Shown here piece by piece: positions 46,384 through 54,768 of a stretch of DNA of 64,000 nucleotides; the first letter of the stretch is position 1; each line of letters begins with the position of its first letter. Made by a program: the position numbers and the translations under genes. The notes under the pieces are model-generated. The model worked only from the letters and a program-made list of their open reading frames with translations. It did not search any database and was not told the DNA's origin. Location of the stretch: assembly GCA_900766355.1 (NCBI GenBank), contig CAAFVD010000116.1, positions 62,001-126,000 on the forward strand, written 5' to 3'. This DNA is from Candidatus Gastranaerophilales bacterium. GTDB lineage: Bacteria > Cyanobacteriota > Vampirovibrionia > Gastranaerophilales > Gastranaerophilaceae.

Positions 46384-47682
46384 TTATTCTTCGAACAAAT
46401 CAAAATGTCTAAGATTCATCAATTCGTTAGGCATAACTGTATCAGGAGCAAGAACTTCTGTATCTAGTCCTCTTTCTAGCAATTCTGGTTCTGAACTTAT
46501 TAATTTCTTGTCAGCAGAAACAATATCACAACCTTCTGCAACTCCTATTATTTTAATTGTTCTTTCTGTTGGTGAGCCGTCAGAGTTTACAGCTTCTTGT
46601 ACATCATAGCTTGACCAACTTTCTGTCAAACTGTCTATTTCGGCATAATCTTTATAATTACCTAATCGTTTGTTAATCTCTCTTTTTAACACTAAAGATA
46701 CATAATCTTTTTGAGATTTAAACCTGCAAGGAAGAACAATTTTATCTCCAATGATTTCTTCAGGAGAACGATTTTCATATTTCTTTAACAAATCACCAGC
46801 AATATGTAAATGCTCTAACTCATAAGATAAGAATTCTTCCCAAATTGATTTTATTCGTAAATCTGGTTCATCTTGCATACAGTTATAGTATGTACAAACC
46901 TCAGTAAACTCATGAAGTAAAAGTTTTTCAAACAGAGTTTCTGTCGCATCTATCAACGATTCATACATAGTTACATGTTCTTCTTCAACATCTTTAATTT
47001 CTGCATAAGTTTCTCTTAAAGCTTCACTTCCATATTCATAACCATGTTCTGCATAATAATTATGAGTTTGCTGTTCTGCAGATACAAGAGTTAAAATATT
47101 CACTTTTGTTTGAGGTGTTGCAGTATTTTTATCATACGCATGTCTTAATCGCAATTTATTATCATTATGGTGTTGTTGAGTTGGGCGTCCTAACAAAACA
47201 TCGGTTTGAGCTTGAACAATATCATTTGGATTAATTCCATGTTCTAAATATGCCCATTGAGAATATCTATACAAATGGTCAAAATCTTCTAACAAACCAA
47301 AGTTAAATGTTTCTTTCACATAACTATCCGTTTCATTTTGGGCTAACCATGCCGTCAAATCAACAGCGACCTGTTCATACCCTAATGTCGTTTCTAAAAC
47401 AGATTGATCAGAAGGTGCAAGCCAATTTATAGTAGTTTGTTGCATATCTTCTATGCGCTTTGTTTCTGCCAAAAAAGATTTTAGTTCTTCATTATTAGTA
47501 CATCTTGCAAGTTGATGTTTAAAATTCCAGGACTCAATTTCTATACCATTCATAAGAATTTGTCTTGTCCTAGAATAACAATCTACATCATTTTTATTAA
47601 ACGGACGTCTTGCAATATCATGCCAACTTCGTAATTGTTTTTCTAAAGGTGTACCTTTTTCTTTTAGTGGATTAAATGTCAT
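46384..47682 (-). CDS. Ferritin-like di-iron protein, unknown family
   Basis: A 432-aa, mostly helical protein. Two ExxH motifs, E233-x2-H236 (DVEEEHVTMY) and E288-x2-H291 (SYELEHLHIAG), stand on separate helices. Further Glu/His clusters occur at E132-x3-H136 and E203-x3-H207. This is the spacing of ferritin-like four-helix bundles that bind two irons, as in rubrerythrin or di-iron oxidases. It is much longer than ferritins (150-200 aa), so it has extra N- and C-terminal parts. It is co-transcribed with the TIM-barrel gene upstream (18 bp gap). I do not recognise a named family. Confidence 0.65.
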   Translation of the reverse strand: MTFNPLKEKGTPLEKQLRSWHDIARRPFNKNDVDCYSRTRQILMNGIEIESWNFKHQLARCTNNEELKSFLAETKRIEDMQQTTINWLAPSDQSVLETTLGYEQVAVDLTAWLAQNETDSYVKETFNFGLLEDFDHLYRYSQWAYLEHGINPNDIVQAQTDVLLGRPTQQHHNDNKLRLRHAYDKNTATPQTKVNILTLVSAEQQTHNYYAEHGYEYGSEALRETYAEIKDVEEEHVTMYESLIDATETLFEKLLLHEFTEVCTYYNCMQDEPDLRIKSIWEEFLSYELEHLHIAGDLLKKYENRSPEEIIGDKIVLPCRFKSQKDYVSLVLKREINKRLGNYKDYAEIDSLTESWSSYDVQEAVNSDGSPTERTIKIIGVAEGCDIVSADKKLISSEPELLERGLDTEVLAPDTVMPNELMNLRHFDLFEE

Positions 47683-47700
47683 ATTAATTTCCTTTCTCCT

Positions 47701-49020
47701 TTATAAATTAAGAGAGTATGAGAATAACTCTCCAACTTTTGCGTTGTATTTTCTACCGTCATTTTGTGCAAAAAGATTTTCCCAATGACTCTTTGGTGTT
47801 TCATTTGTTGAATAAGATGGATTACACATCATCAAGTGATGTGTGTTCGTATCGTAACGTAATGGGAACAAGTCTTCCATTTGCATAAAACTAGCTAATT
47901 TATCACTTGGATATTCATAAGCAAACAATGCAGTATTTATTCGATTAAGTTTTTGTTCATAAGATAAGCCACCTGAATAATTATCATCTGAAACATCTAC
48001 ACCTGGAGCATATATCCTGTCATACTTTAATTGTTTTGAGTTATGTTTAACGACCTCATACGAATCACCATTAAGAAAAGATGTTCCTGTTGTAAAACCT
48101 AAACTTTTAAACCGTTCAAAATCATTAGATGTTTTTTCACCAATAATACTTATATTTGTTTTTCCAGAACGCCTACGTATTTCGTGAAACATATATTGTA
48201 TCTGTTCAAAACTTGGTAATGCACCTATTCCTGTATAATTCTCCATATCATAATTCCCAATATGCTTTGCAGAATCTACAAAAATTGCTTCAAAACCTAA
48301 ATTAATCAAATTTACAGTTTCATTTATCCAAAGCTCTAAATGTTCCTCATTATCCCAATCGAATCTGATATCATTTGAATTTGGTACTGAAATTTTTATT
48401 TGGTCAGCAGAAATCACGGTTCTAAACCCAGTTTTTAACCCATGAAAATGTGCAATGTCATTAAAGGCTCTAAATTGTTCTTCAGGAGAAACATTATCAG
48501 TAATATCAAAATCTATAATATTTTGACTATAACCAGAATTTAATTTTATCCCATAAATTGAATTTTCTTCATTAACTGATTTTACATATCCATCACCATA
48601 AATATTCGGAAATATTTGCGATAGAATAACACAATTAGCCCAACTCTTTGCAGATGGAGGAATCGCAGGCAAAAGTTTTATTGAACTTAATATCCCATTT
48701 TTACATCTATCACCATACATCTCAGCAATAGCTCGATTATTTATCTCTATATAATTTGCAAACCTTCCCCAATTATCACCATAATTTGGAGTCAATATTA
48801 CATCGGGGAATTCTTCATAAAACTGATAACATTCACACATAGTAACAATTGAACATACTGCATCTTTTAGCGAACGGGATAAAACCTCTACGGGCAAAAT
48901 ATTTGATACCCATTTCTTTATCCCAGCCTGATAACATCTATCTAATGTCCACTTATCAGGTATCAAGGAATGAGTATTATTTAATACCGTCAATAACTTA
49001 TTTACAACATTCATAGTCAA
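47701..49020 (-). CDS. GH13-like TIM-barrel protein
   Basis: A 439-aa protein with alternating strands and helices of a TIM barrel. IFVDSAKHIG (near 250-259) resembles the FRxDxxKH nucleophile segment of alpha-amylase-family (GH13) enzymes. SIIGEKTSNDF (near 284-294) resembles their hxGE acid/base segment. AHFHGLKTGFRTVIS (near 191-205) could be the strand before. The usual conserved Arg two residues before the nucleophile and the third HD motif are not seen. No signal peptide. It may be an atypical glycosidase or related lyase. Co-transcribed with the ferritin-like gene. Confidence 0.55.
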   Translation of the reverse strand: MTMNVVNKLLTVLNNTHSLIPDKWTLDRCYQAGIKKWVSNILPVEVLSRSLKDAVCSIVTMCECYQFYEEFPDVILTPNYGDNWGRFANYIEINNRAIAEMYGDRCKNGILSSIKLLPAIPPSAKSWANCVILSQIFPNIYGDGYVKSVNEENSIYGIKLNSGYSQNIIDFDITDNVSPEEQFRAFNDIAHFHGLKTGFRTVISADQIKISVPNSNDIRFDWDNEEHLELWINETVNLINLGFEAIFVDSAKHIGNYDMENYTGIGALPSFEQIQYMFHEIRRRSGKTNISIIGEKTSNDFERFKSLGFTTGTSFLNGDSYEVVKHNSKQLKYDRIYAPGVDVSDDNYSGGLSYEQKLNRINTALFAYEYPSDKLASFMQMEDLFPLRYDTNTHHLMMCNPSYSTNETPKSHWENLFAQNDGRKYNAKVGELFSYSLNL

Positions 49021-49071
49021 AATTTAACAAATCCAAAAGATTATTCATTACCAAATGCGGTAATAAATCTT

Positions 49072-49089
49072 AACAAAAAAGGCAATTTT
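49072..49089 (+). repeat. 18-bp motif, copy 2
   Basis: AACAAAAAAGGCAATTTT, identical to 25425-25442. It ends 25 bp before ATG49115, at a position where a promoter element could act. Confidence 0.4.
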
Positions 49090-49114
49090 ATTTTTCATAG
49101 TGTTTTATAGGATT

Positions 49115-49816
49115 ATGATAAATACAATTACCTCAAATCAACAAATTTCATTTACAGGAAAAACTTATTCTAAAAAAGCTATGCGAGAATGCGAAGAATT
49201 CTGCGAAGACTTTTGTAAGAATATAAAAAAAGGCAAAAAGAAATCTAAAAAACCTAGTTCTGCAAACTATAGAGCATACACAACAGGTATTGTTAATACC
49301 AACAATTTAGAAAGATGTCCTTTTGGCTATAAAGCAAGAAATTCAAAAGAACTAATACCTTACACTGGGTCTTTAGATAAAGCTGTAGGTTTCTCTACAG
49401 AAGCCGGAGGATACGGTGGAGGTTGGTTAAAAGCTGACACTAATACGCCTTTATCAACTAAAGATGTTCATAACTGTGCGTTATTAAATTTGGTAAATGA
49501 AAATACAAATGAACAAATGTTATACCACGTATATGGTTTTACTCAAGCTAATACAGTTAAAGATTTTGTTGCTGATAAATTCCCAAGATTTACTAAAGTA
49601 AACATCATGCCTGGCGATCAATTCCAAACAAATTCAACTGTCAACAATATTGTTGAAGCAATTAATGAAATAAATCCAAAAGCCCCAAAACAATACTATC
49701 ACATGCCGGTAGAAAACCCTGAAGTGATATCTGTAAACGGAGAACTCCAATTCTTACCTAATAGCAATCCTAAAGATATGACATTCCAACAAATAACGAA
49801 CCAATATATTTATTAA
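49115..49816 (+). CDS. FTG-motif protein with CheD/CNF1-like deamidase pattern
   Basis: A 233-aa protein. The start is taken at ATG49115; a GTG five codons earlier is possible. N-terminal QQISFTGK (residues 9-16) parallels QQPTFTGR in the gene at 51577. A basic, Cys-rich stretch follows (CEEFCEDFCK, KKGKKKSKKP). The core holds T115-x5-C121-x16-H138 (STKDVHNCALLNL ... LYHVYG). CheD-type glutamine deamidases have Thr, Cys and His at the same relative distances (21, 27, 44 in T. maritima CheD, from memory). The rest of the protein shows no clear CheD similarity, so the fold is an inference. No signal peptide. It could be a cytosolic deamidase or a secreted effector. Confidence 0.55.
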   Translation: MINTITSNQQISFTGKTYSKKAMRECEEFCEDFCKNIKKGKKKSKKPSSANYRAYTTGIVNTNNLERCPFGYKARNSKELIPYTGSLDKAVGFSTEAGGYGGGWLKADTNTPLSTKDVHNCALLNLVNENTNEQMLYHVYGFTQANTVKDFVADKFPRFTKVNIMPGDQFQTNSTVNNIVEAINEINPKAPKQYYHMPVENPEVISVNGELQFLPNSNPKDMTFQQITNQYIY

Positions 49817-51430
49817 TTATTGTTTCTTCTCTGATTTGAATATACTTATCACCAAATCAAATAATAGTTGGTTTCTAACTACGTTTGCATATTTGTAATA
49901 ACGATATTGCAATTCCATACTAAGATGGTTTCCTACTCTATATTTTCCAAAAGCAGAAGCACCCCATATAAACATTGATTGATGAGGATTAACTGCAAAT
50001 TGCCACCCTGCAAAAGCACCATACCCATAAGATAATCTATTTTTTATATTTCCTACAAAACTCAAATTAACTGTATTATCAGAATACCAAACAGGAGAAA
50101 AATAACCACCATACAAATATCCTTTATTATCATAAATATTTTCTAAATTCTTTTTATAACCAGAATTATAAGACACAATATCTGCTGAAATTTTTTGTAA
50201 ATAAGGTTTTGATAAATCATATCTAAACAATTTTCCAACACCCAACATACCTTCCCAATAAGGGTTTGAATAAATATTGTATCCTTCTTTTACCCCTATT
50301 CCGACTTTACCAAAAACATAAGAACGTCTAGGTAATCTATAGCTTGAATCTATATACAAATTATTATCTGCAATTTGTCCTGTAAACTTGTTGTTTATCA
50401 TCACACCCACAGCAGACAAAAATGTTTGCTCTGAATTATTTCTATGAAACCCTAGTTTTATATTAAAATCATCATTTTTATAATATTTTACCCAAGTATC
50501 AGTTAATAGCATCGCTCCTCTATCTTGAAAAATCTTTACACCCAAATCTCCCTTTATTGCAAAATTTTTATTCAGCCTTCCTTGAGTGCCTAATCTTATT
50601 TCATTAGTTAAATTATTTTTAGGTTCAACACCTTGCCCCAATAACCGTCCTGAAGTATAAACATACATAATATAATCAAGATAGACTTGCATATTTTTTT
50701 CATAACAAGAATTACTTAGTGCTATTTTATTTACATCTAGCTTAAATTCTTCATTTAATTTTTGAATATACATCTCATACCCAGCTACAAATTGATAGGC
50801 CCGTTTCCTATGAATTTCATTCTCTAAACGTACTACATCATCGGTTTGAGCCATTGAATGAAGAATTTTCATAGCATCCTCGAACAATTCTAGATTATAA
50901 TATGCTTTTGCTTTTAAAAATTGCGTATCCTGTGTCGAATCTAATTTTGAAAGTTCTCTCAACCCCAATAGCTCAGAGCCAGTAGAGATATAGCTTTGAT
51001 TCAAACTCATTTGTGCAAATTTATCATACGAACTTTTTATCAAAATATTGTCATACACACTTCTAGCTTGTGTAGAATCTTTTTCAACAATTGAAAGATT
51101 TGCTTGAGCAAATAAACCTTCCTCTGTATCAAGCAAATCATTCTCCATTGCAACTTTATAAGCATTTTTATAATCTCTTAATTTTGTAAGTATTTTCAAA
51201 TACAATACTGAGGTATATTTTGTTTTGCATTTTGAATTATACAAATTCTCTATTTCTATTTTTGCTTTTTTGTAATCTTCTTGCTCTATCAATAACTCAA
51301 CCTGATTGATTATATTTTCATAATAATTACACACAAAATCATCTAAATTATATTCATTTAGATTTTCACAATACCCAATATTGAAATTTGCACAGACAAA
51401 AACAATTAATAAGATTAATAGTTTTTTCAT
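49817..51430 (-). CDS. BcsC-like TPR plus outer-membrane beta-barrel protein
   Basis: A 537-aa protein with a signal peptide (LLILLIVFVCANFNIGYC, cleavage near 21). Residues ~30-220 are helical TPR-like repeats (YKKAKIEIENLY, YNLELFEDAMKIL). Residues ~270-535 are rich in alternating aromatic strands. GYLYGGYFSPVWYSDNTVN (near 425-443) resembles the BcsC C-terminal signature, and the last strand ends in Phe. BcsC and relatives export exopolysaccharide across the outer membrane. No synthase (BcsA) is near, and BcsC is usually over 1000 aa, so this is a shortened relative. Confidence 0.72.
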   Translation of the reverse strand: MKKLLILLIVFVCANFNIGYCENLNEYNLDDFVCNYYENIINQVELLIEQEDYKKAKIEIENLYNSKCKTKYTSVLYLKILTKLRDYKNAYKVAMENDLLDTEEGLFAQANLSIVEKDSTQARSVYDNILIKSSYDKFAQMSLNQSYISTGSELLGLRELSKLDSTQDTQFLKAKAYYNLELFEDAMKILHSMAQTDDVVRLENEIHRKRAYQFVAGYEMYIQKLNEEFKLDVNKIALSNSCYEKNMQVYLDYIMYVYTSGRLLGQGVEPKNNLTNEIRLGTQGRLNKNFAIKGDLGVKIFQDRGAMLLTDTWVKYYKNDDFNIKLGFHRNNSEQTFLSAVGVMINNKFTGQIADNNLYIDSSYRLPRRSYVFGKVGIGVKEGYNIYSNPYWEGMLGVGKLFRYDLSKPYLQKISADIVSYNSGYKKNLENIYDNKGYLYGGYFSPVWYSDNTVNLSFVGNIKNRLSYGYGAFAGWQFAVNPHQSMFIWGASAFGKYRVGNHLSMELQYRYYKYANVVRNQLLFDLVISIFKSEKKQ

Positions 51431-51576
51431 AAAAATATGATAAAAAACAAGAAGAATTAATATAATAAGTCAATATGGTAATATCCTATAGAAACTAGCA
51501 TTATTCATTTTATTAAATTATGTATAAATTAATAAAACTCTTAGCAAATTTTATTTTTACGAGTTTTAAATACAGT

Positions 51577-52278
51577 ATGAATATACAATCTATCCCCCAA
51601 CAACCTACATTTACAGGTAGAAGCAAAGAACTTAAAGATGCTGATAAGATTATGCGTAATTTGATGCATGAGTATCCAGCATTTTCAACATCTCGTGTAA
51701 AATTCTATGACATTTACACTACAAAACCTCAATCTAGAATGAAGCTAATGCCTATATACTGGAAATTACATGCTGCAAGAAACGAGCTTTCAAAATATGA
51801 AGGATCTAAATTAATCAATAAAACTTTTGATATGGTAAAAGAAGAAAAAAATGCAAACTGTGCAGAATTTGCCACAATGGCAAGAGGAGCATTTCTTGCT
51901 AACGGTTATAAAGATGTAAAAATAGGTTCTCTAAGAATCCATTTTCCTAGAGAAGATTCTTTTTTACCTCCTCTTATGGCAAGCAAAAAAGCCGATCATA
52001 ACGTATTAATAGTTAATGCTGGGAAAAATGCTAAATTAGATGACCCAAAAACAATGTCTAAAAAAGCCTTTATAGTTGACCCTTGGGGTGGATTTTGTGA
52101 CTATGTAGCAAATGCATTTAATAAATACAAAGGTGTATTTTTAAGGGATTTACCTCCAGAAGAACAAACTGCTCCAAAGAAATTTATATTTGCAGAAGTA
52201 AAACCCTTAAAGGTTACATCAAAAACTTGTTCTTATATGGCAGAAAAACACCCTGAACTTGTTGTTAAAAACAAATAA
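51577..52278 (+). CDS. FTG-motif protein with Cys-His-Asp triad
   Basis: A 233-aa protein starting MNIQSIPQQPTFTGRSKE; an upstream in-frame ATG at 51520 would add 19 hydrophobic residues and has no ribosome-binding site. Conserved-looking residues are C95 (NANCAEFATMARGAFLANGY), H141 (KADHNVLIVN) and D168 (FIVDPWGGF), in the order of papain-like peptidases and transglutaminase-type folds. The N-terminal 60 residues are charged. No membrane segment if the later start is right. A protease, transglutaminase or acyltransferase effector is plausible. It lies next to the other FTG gene, separated by the BcsC-like gene. Confidence 0.55.
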   Translation: MNIQSIPQQPTFTGRSKELKDADKIMRNLMHEYPAFSTSRVKFYDIYTTKPQSRMKLMPIYWKLHAARNELSKYEGSKLINKTFDMVKEEKNANCAEFATMARGAFLANGYKDVKIGSLRIHFPREDSFLPPLMASKKADHNVLIVNAGKNAKLDDPKTMSKKAFIVDPWGGFCDYVANAFNKYKGVFLRDLPPEEQTAPKKFIFAEVKPLKVTSKTCSYMAEKHPELVVKNK

Positions 52279-52353
52279 TATTTTTAGCTGAGAGTTGCTA
52301 TATGATTGTAATATAATAAATGTTGTAACAAACAATTTAGAGAGGGTAATAAT

Positions 52354-54102
52354 ATGCAATCAGTTTTAGAAAAAATTAATTCACCAGCTGATGTGAAAAA
52401 GTTATCTATTAGCGAAATGGAAGCTTTATCTCAAGAGATAAGAGAAGCAATTATCAAAAAGGTAAATACAACAGGTGGACACATGGCACCAAATCTAGGC
52501 ATTGTAGAAACAACAATCGCTTTACACTATGTATTTAATTCACCTAAAGATAAAATCATATATGATGTTTCTCACCAATGTTATACTCATAAATGTTTAA
52601 CTGGTAGAAAAGAAAGTTTTACCACACCTGAAACATACCTAAAATATTCAGGATATACTAATCCTAAAGAAAGCGAACACGACTTATTCGTTGTTGGACA
52701 TACATCAACTTCTGTAAGTTTAGCAACAGGTGTTGCTAAAGCAAGAGATTTGAAAGGTGAAACAGGTAATGTAATTGCGTTAATAGGTGATGGTTCTCTA
52801 AGTGGTGGAGAAGCTTTTGAAGGTCTTGATAATGCTGCAGATTTAAATAGCAATATTATTATTTTAGTAAACGATAATGAAATGTCTATTGCAGAAAACC
52901 ATGGAGGTTTGTACGGCAATCTTAAACTTTTACGAGAAACTAAAGGTAATGCTGAATGTAATTTCTTTAAATCATTAGGCTTTGAATACTTATACCTTGA
53001 AAACGGTCACGATTTCAATGAACTTATCCAAACCTTTAATAAAGTTAAAGATACAAACCACCCTGTAGTTATACATCTACACACAACAAAAGGAAAAGGA
53101 CTACCTCAAGCTGAAGAAAATAAAGAAAAATTCCATTGGGTTTCTCCTGGAATACTTGATGAAAAAACTCCTGTTGATACTTCTGAAAATTATACAACCG
53201 TAACAAAAGAATATATCTTAAACAAAATCAAACAGGACAAAACTGTTTTTGCTATCTCAGCAGCAACTCCAGGTGCGTACGGATTTACCCCTGACTATAG
53301 AGCAAAGCTTGGTAAAAATTATACAGACGTTGGTATTGCAGAAGAACACGGTATTGCTTACGCATCAGCAATGGCTAAATGTGGAGCAAAACCAATATTC
53401 CCTGTTTTAAGTTCTTTCGTACAAAGAACGTATGACCAACTCTCTCAAGATTTATGTCTTAATAATTCTCCTGCGACATTATTAGTATATTGGGGAGGTA
53501 TTTCCGGAGCTGATATGACACATTTAGGTTGCTTTGATATTCCATTAATTAGCAATATTCCTAATATGGTTTACTTAGCTCCAACTTGTAAAGAAGAATA
53601 TCTAGCAATGTTAGATTGGGCAGTAGAACAAACAAACCACCCTGTTGCAATTAGAGTGCCTTTTAGCAACTTTATTATAACGGGTAAAGAGTATTCAAAA
53701 GATTATTCAAATCTTAATAAATATCTTGTTGAACAACAAGGTAAGGATATCGCAATTATAGGTGTTGGTGATTTCTTTGAATTAGGTAAAAAAGTTGCTA
53801 ACATACTAAAAGATAAAGGCATCAATGCAACATTAATAAATCCTAGATATATTACAGGAATTGATACCGAATTATTAAACCAATTAAAAGAAAATCATAA
53901 AACAGTTATAACCCTTGAAAATGGTATTCTTAATGGAGGTTTTGGTGAAAAAATTGCGAGTTTCTATGGAGATTCTAATATCAAAGTTCTTAACTTTGGT
54001 GCTAAAAAAGAATTTACGGATAGAGAACCTCTTGATAAACTTTATGAAAAATACCATTTAACACCTGAACTTATAGTTCAAGATATTGAACAAGTTTTAT
54101 AA
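52354..54102 (+). CDS. Divergent DXS-like thiamine-diphosphate enzyme
   Basis: A 582-aa protein resembling 1-deoxy-D-xylulose-5-phosphate synthase, about 40 residues shorter than usual. TGGHMAPNLGIVETTIALHY (His), DVSHQCYTHK, VGHTSTSVSLATG, ALIGDGSLSGGEAFEGL (ThDP and Mg) and VGIAEEHGIAYAS (catalytic Glu) are kept. Two usual acceptor-site motifs are changed: the DRAG segment reads VYWGGISGADMTH, and the YPRG arginine segment reads AIRVPFSNF. It may be DXS with altered substrate binding or a related transketolase-like synthase. GAGAGGG precedes the start; a terminator follows. Confidence 0.8.
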   Translation: MQSVLEKINSPADVKKLSISEMEALSQEIREAIIKKVNTTGGHMAPNLGIVETTIALHYVFNSPKDKIIYDVSHQCYTHKCLTGRKESFTTPETYLKYSGYTNPKESEHDLFVVGHTSTSVSLATGVAKARDLKGETGNVIALIGDGSLSGGEAFEGLDNAADLNSNIIILVNDNEMSIAENHGGLYGNLKLLRETKGNAECNFFKSLGFEYLYLENGHDFNELIQTFNKVKDTNHPVVIHLHTTKGKGLPQAEENKEKFHWVSPGILDEKTPVDTSENYTTVTKEYILNKIKQDKTVFAISAATPGAYGFTPDYRAKLGKNYTDVGIAEEHGIAYASAMAKCGAKPIFPVLSSFVQRTYDQLSQDLCLNNSPATLLVYWGGISGADMTHLGCFDIPLISNIPNMVYLAPTCKEEYLAMLDWAVEQTNHPVAIRVPFSNFIITGKEYSKDYSNLNKYLVEQQGKDIAIIGVGDFFELGKKVANILKDKGINATLINPRYITGIDTELLNQLKENHKTVITLENGILNGGFGEKIASFYGDSNIKVLNFGAKKEFTDREPLDKLYEKYHLTPELIVQDIEQVL

Positions 54103-54107
54103 ATAAG

Positions 54108-54140
54108 AAACAGGGTTGATATAATATCAACCCTGTTTTT
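54108..54140. terminator. Bidirectional terminator
   Basis: AAACAGGGTTGAT (54108-54120) pairs with ATCAACCCTGTTT (54126-54138). It serves the DXS-like gene and, in reverse, the serine operon. Confidence 0.8.
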
Positions 54141-54760
54141 TAAAAATAATTCAAAATTTCTTTTAAATCTTTATTTTTTATAACTACACTAGCTTCTTTT
54201 TCCAAAATAGGTTTTCCACAAAAAGAAACTCTGTTATCAGCATACCTGAACATACTCAAATCATTTGCACCATCTCCAACAACTAAAGTTTCTTTAGAGG
54301 TTAGACCTAACAAATTTTGTAAGGTTTTAAGCATTTCTCCTTTTGAGTAGCCAAACATCATTTCTCCACCGACTTGTCCCGTTAGTTTTCCGTCTTTTGA
54401 ATGTAATATATTCGAAAATTCAGCATCAAGTCCGAGTTTTTTAGCAAAAGGAACTGTTGCATTTTTAAATCCTCCAGAAAAGCACACAACTTTATACCCT
54501 CTTTTCTTTAAGGAACATATCGTTTCTTCTGCACCATTCATTAGAGGCAAGGCTTCACAAACCTTATTAACAACATTAACATCAAGACCTTTTAACAAAC
54601 TCACACGCTTAGTTAAACTTTCAAAAAAATCTAACTCACCTTGCATTGCAGAATCTGTAATCTTTTTGACTTGTTCTTCTATACCAACTTCTCTTGCGAG
54701 AAATTCTATAGTTTCACCGTCCATTAATGTTGAATCAAAATCAAATACTGCTAATTTCAC
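54140..54760 (-). CDS. serB: Phosphoserine phosphatase
   Basis: A 206-aa HAD phosphatase. DFDSTLMDGETIEFLARE (nucleophile Asp near 7-9), CFSGGFKNATVP (motif II Ser) and VGDGANDLSMFRYAD (Mg Asp) are present. It dephosphorylates phosphoserine in the last step of serine synthesis. It is 8 bp downstream of serA in a three-gene operon. Confidence 0.93.
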   Translation of the reverse strand: MKLAVFDFDSTLMDGETIEFLAREVGIEEQVKKITDSAMQGELDFFESLTKRVSLLKGLDVNVVNKVCEALPLMNGAEETICSLKKRGYKVVCFSGGFKNATVPFAKKLGLDAEFSNILHSKDGKLTGQVGGEMMFGYSKGEMLKTLQNLLGLTSKETLVVGDGANDLSMFRYADNRVSFCGKPILEKEASVVIKNKDLKEILNYF

Positions 54761-54768
54761 TTTTGCAC

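Noticed and set aside
46329..46403. Longer N-terminus for the MFS transporter
   Set aside because: It would run through a strong terminator and into the ferritin-like gene; the MFS start MKKSLFALAL matches family N-termini.
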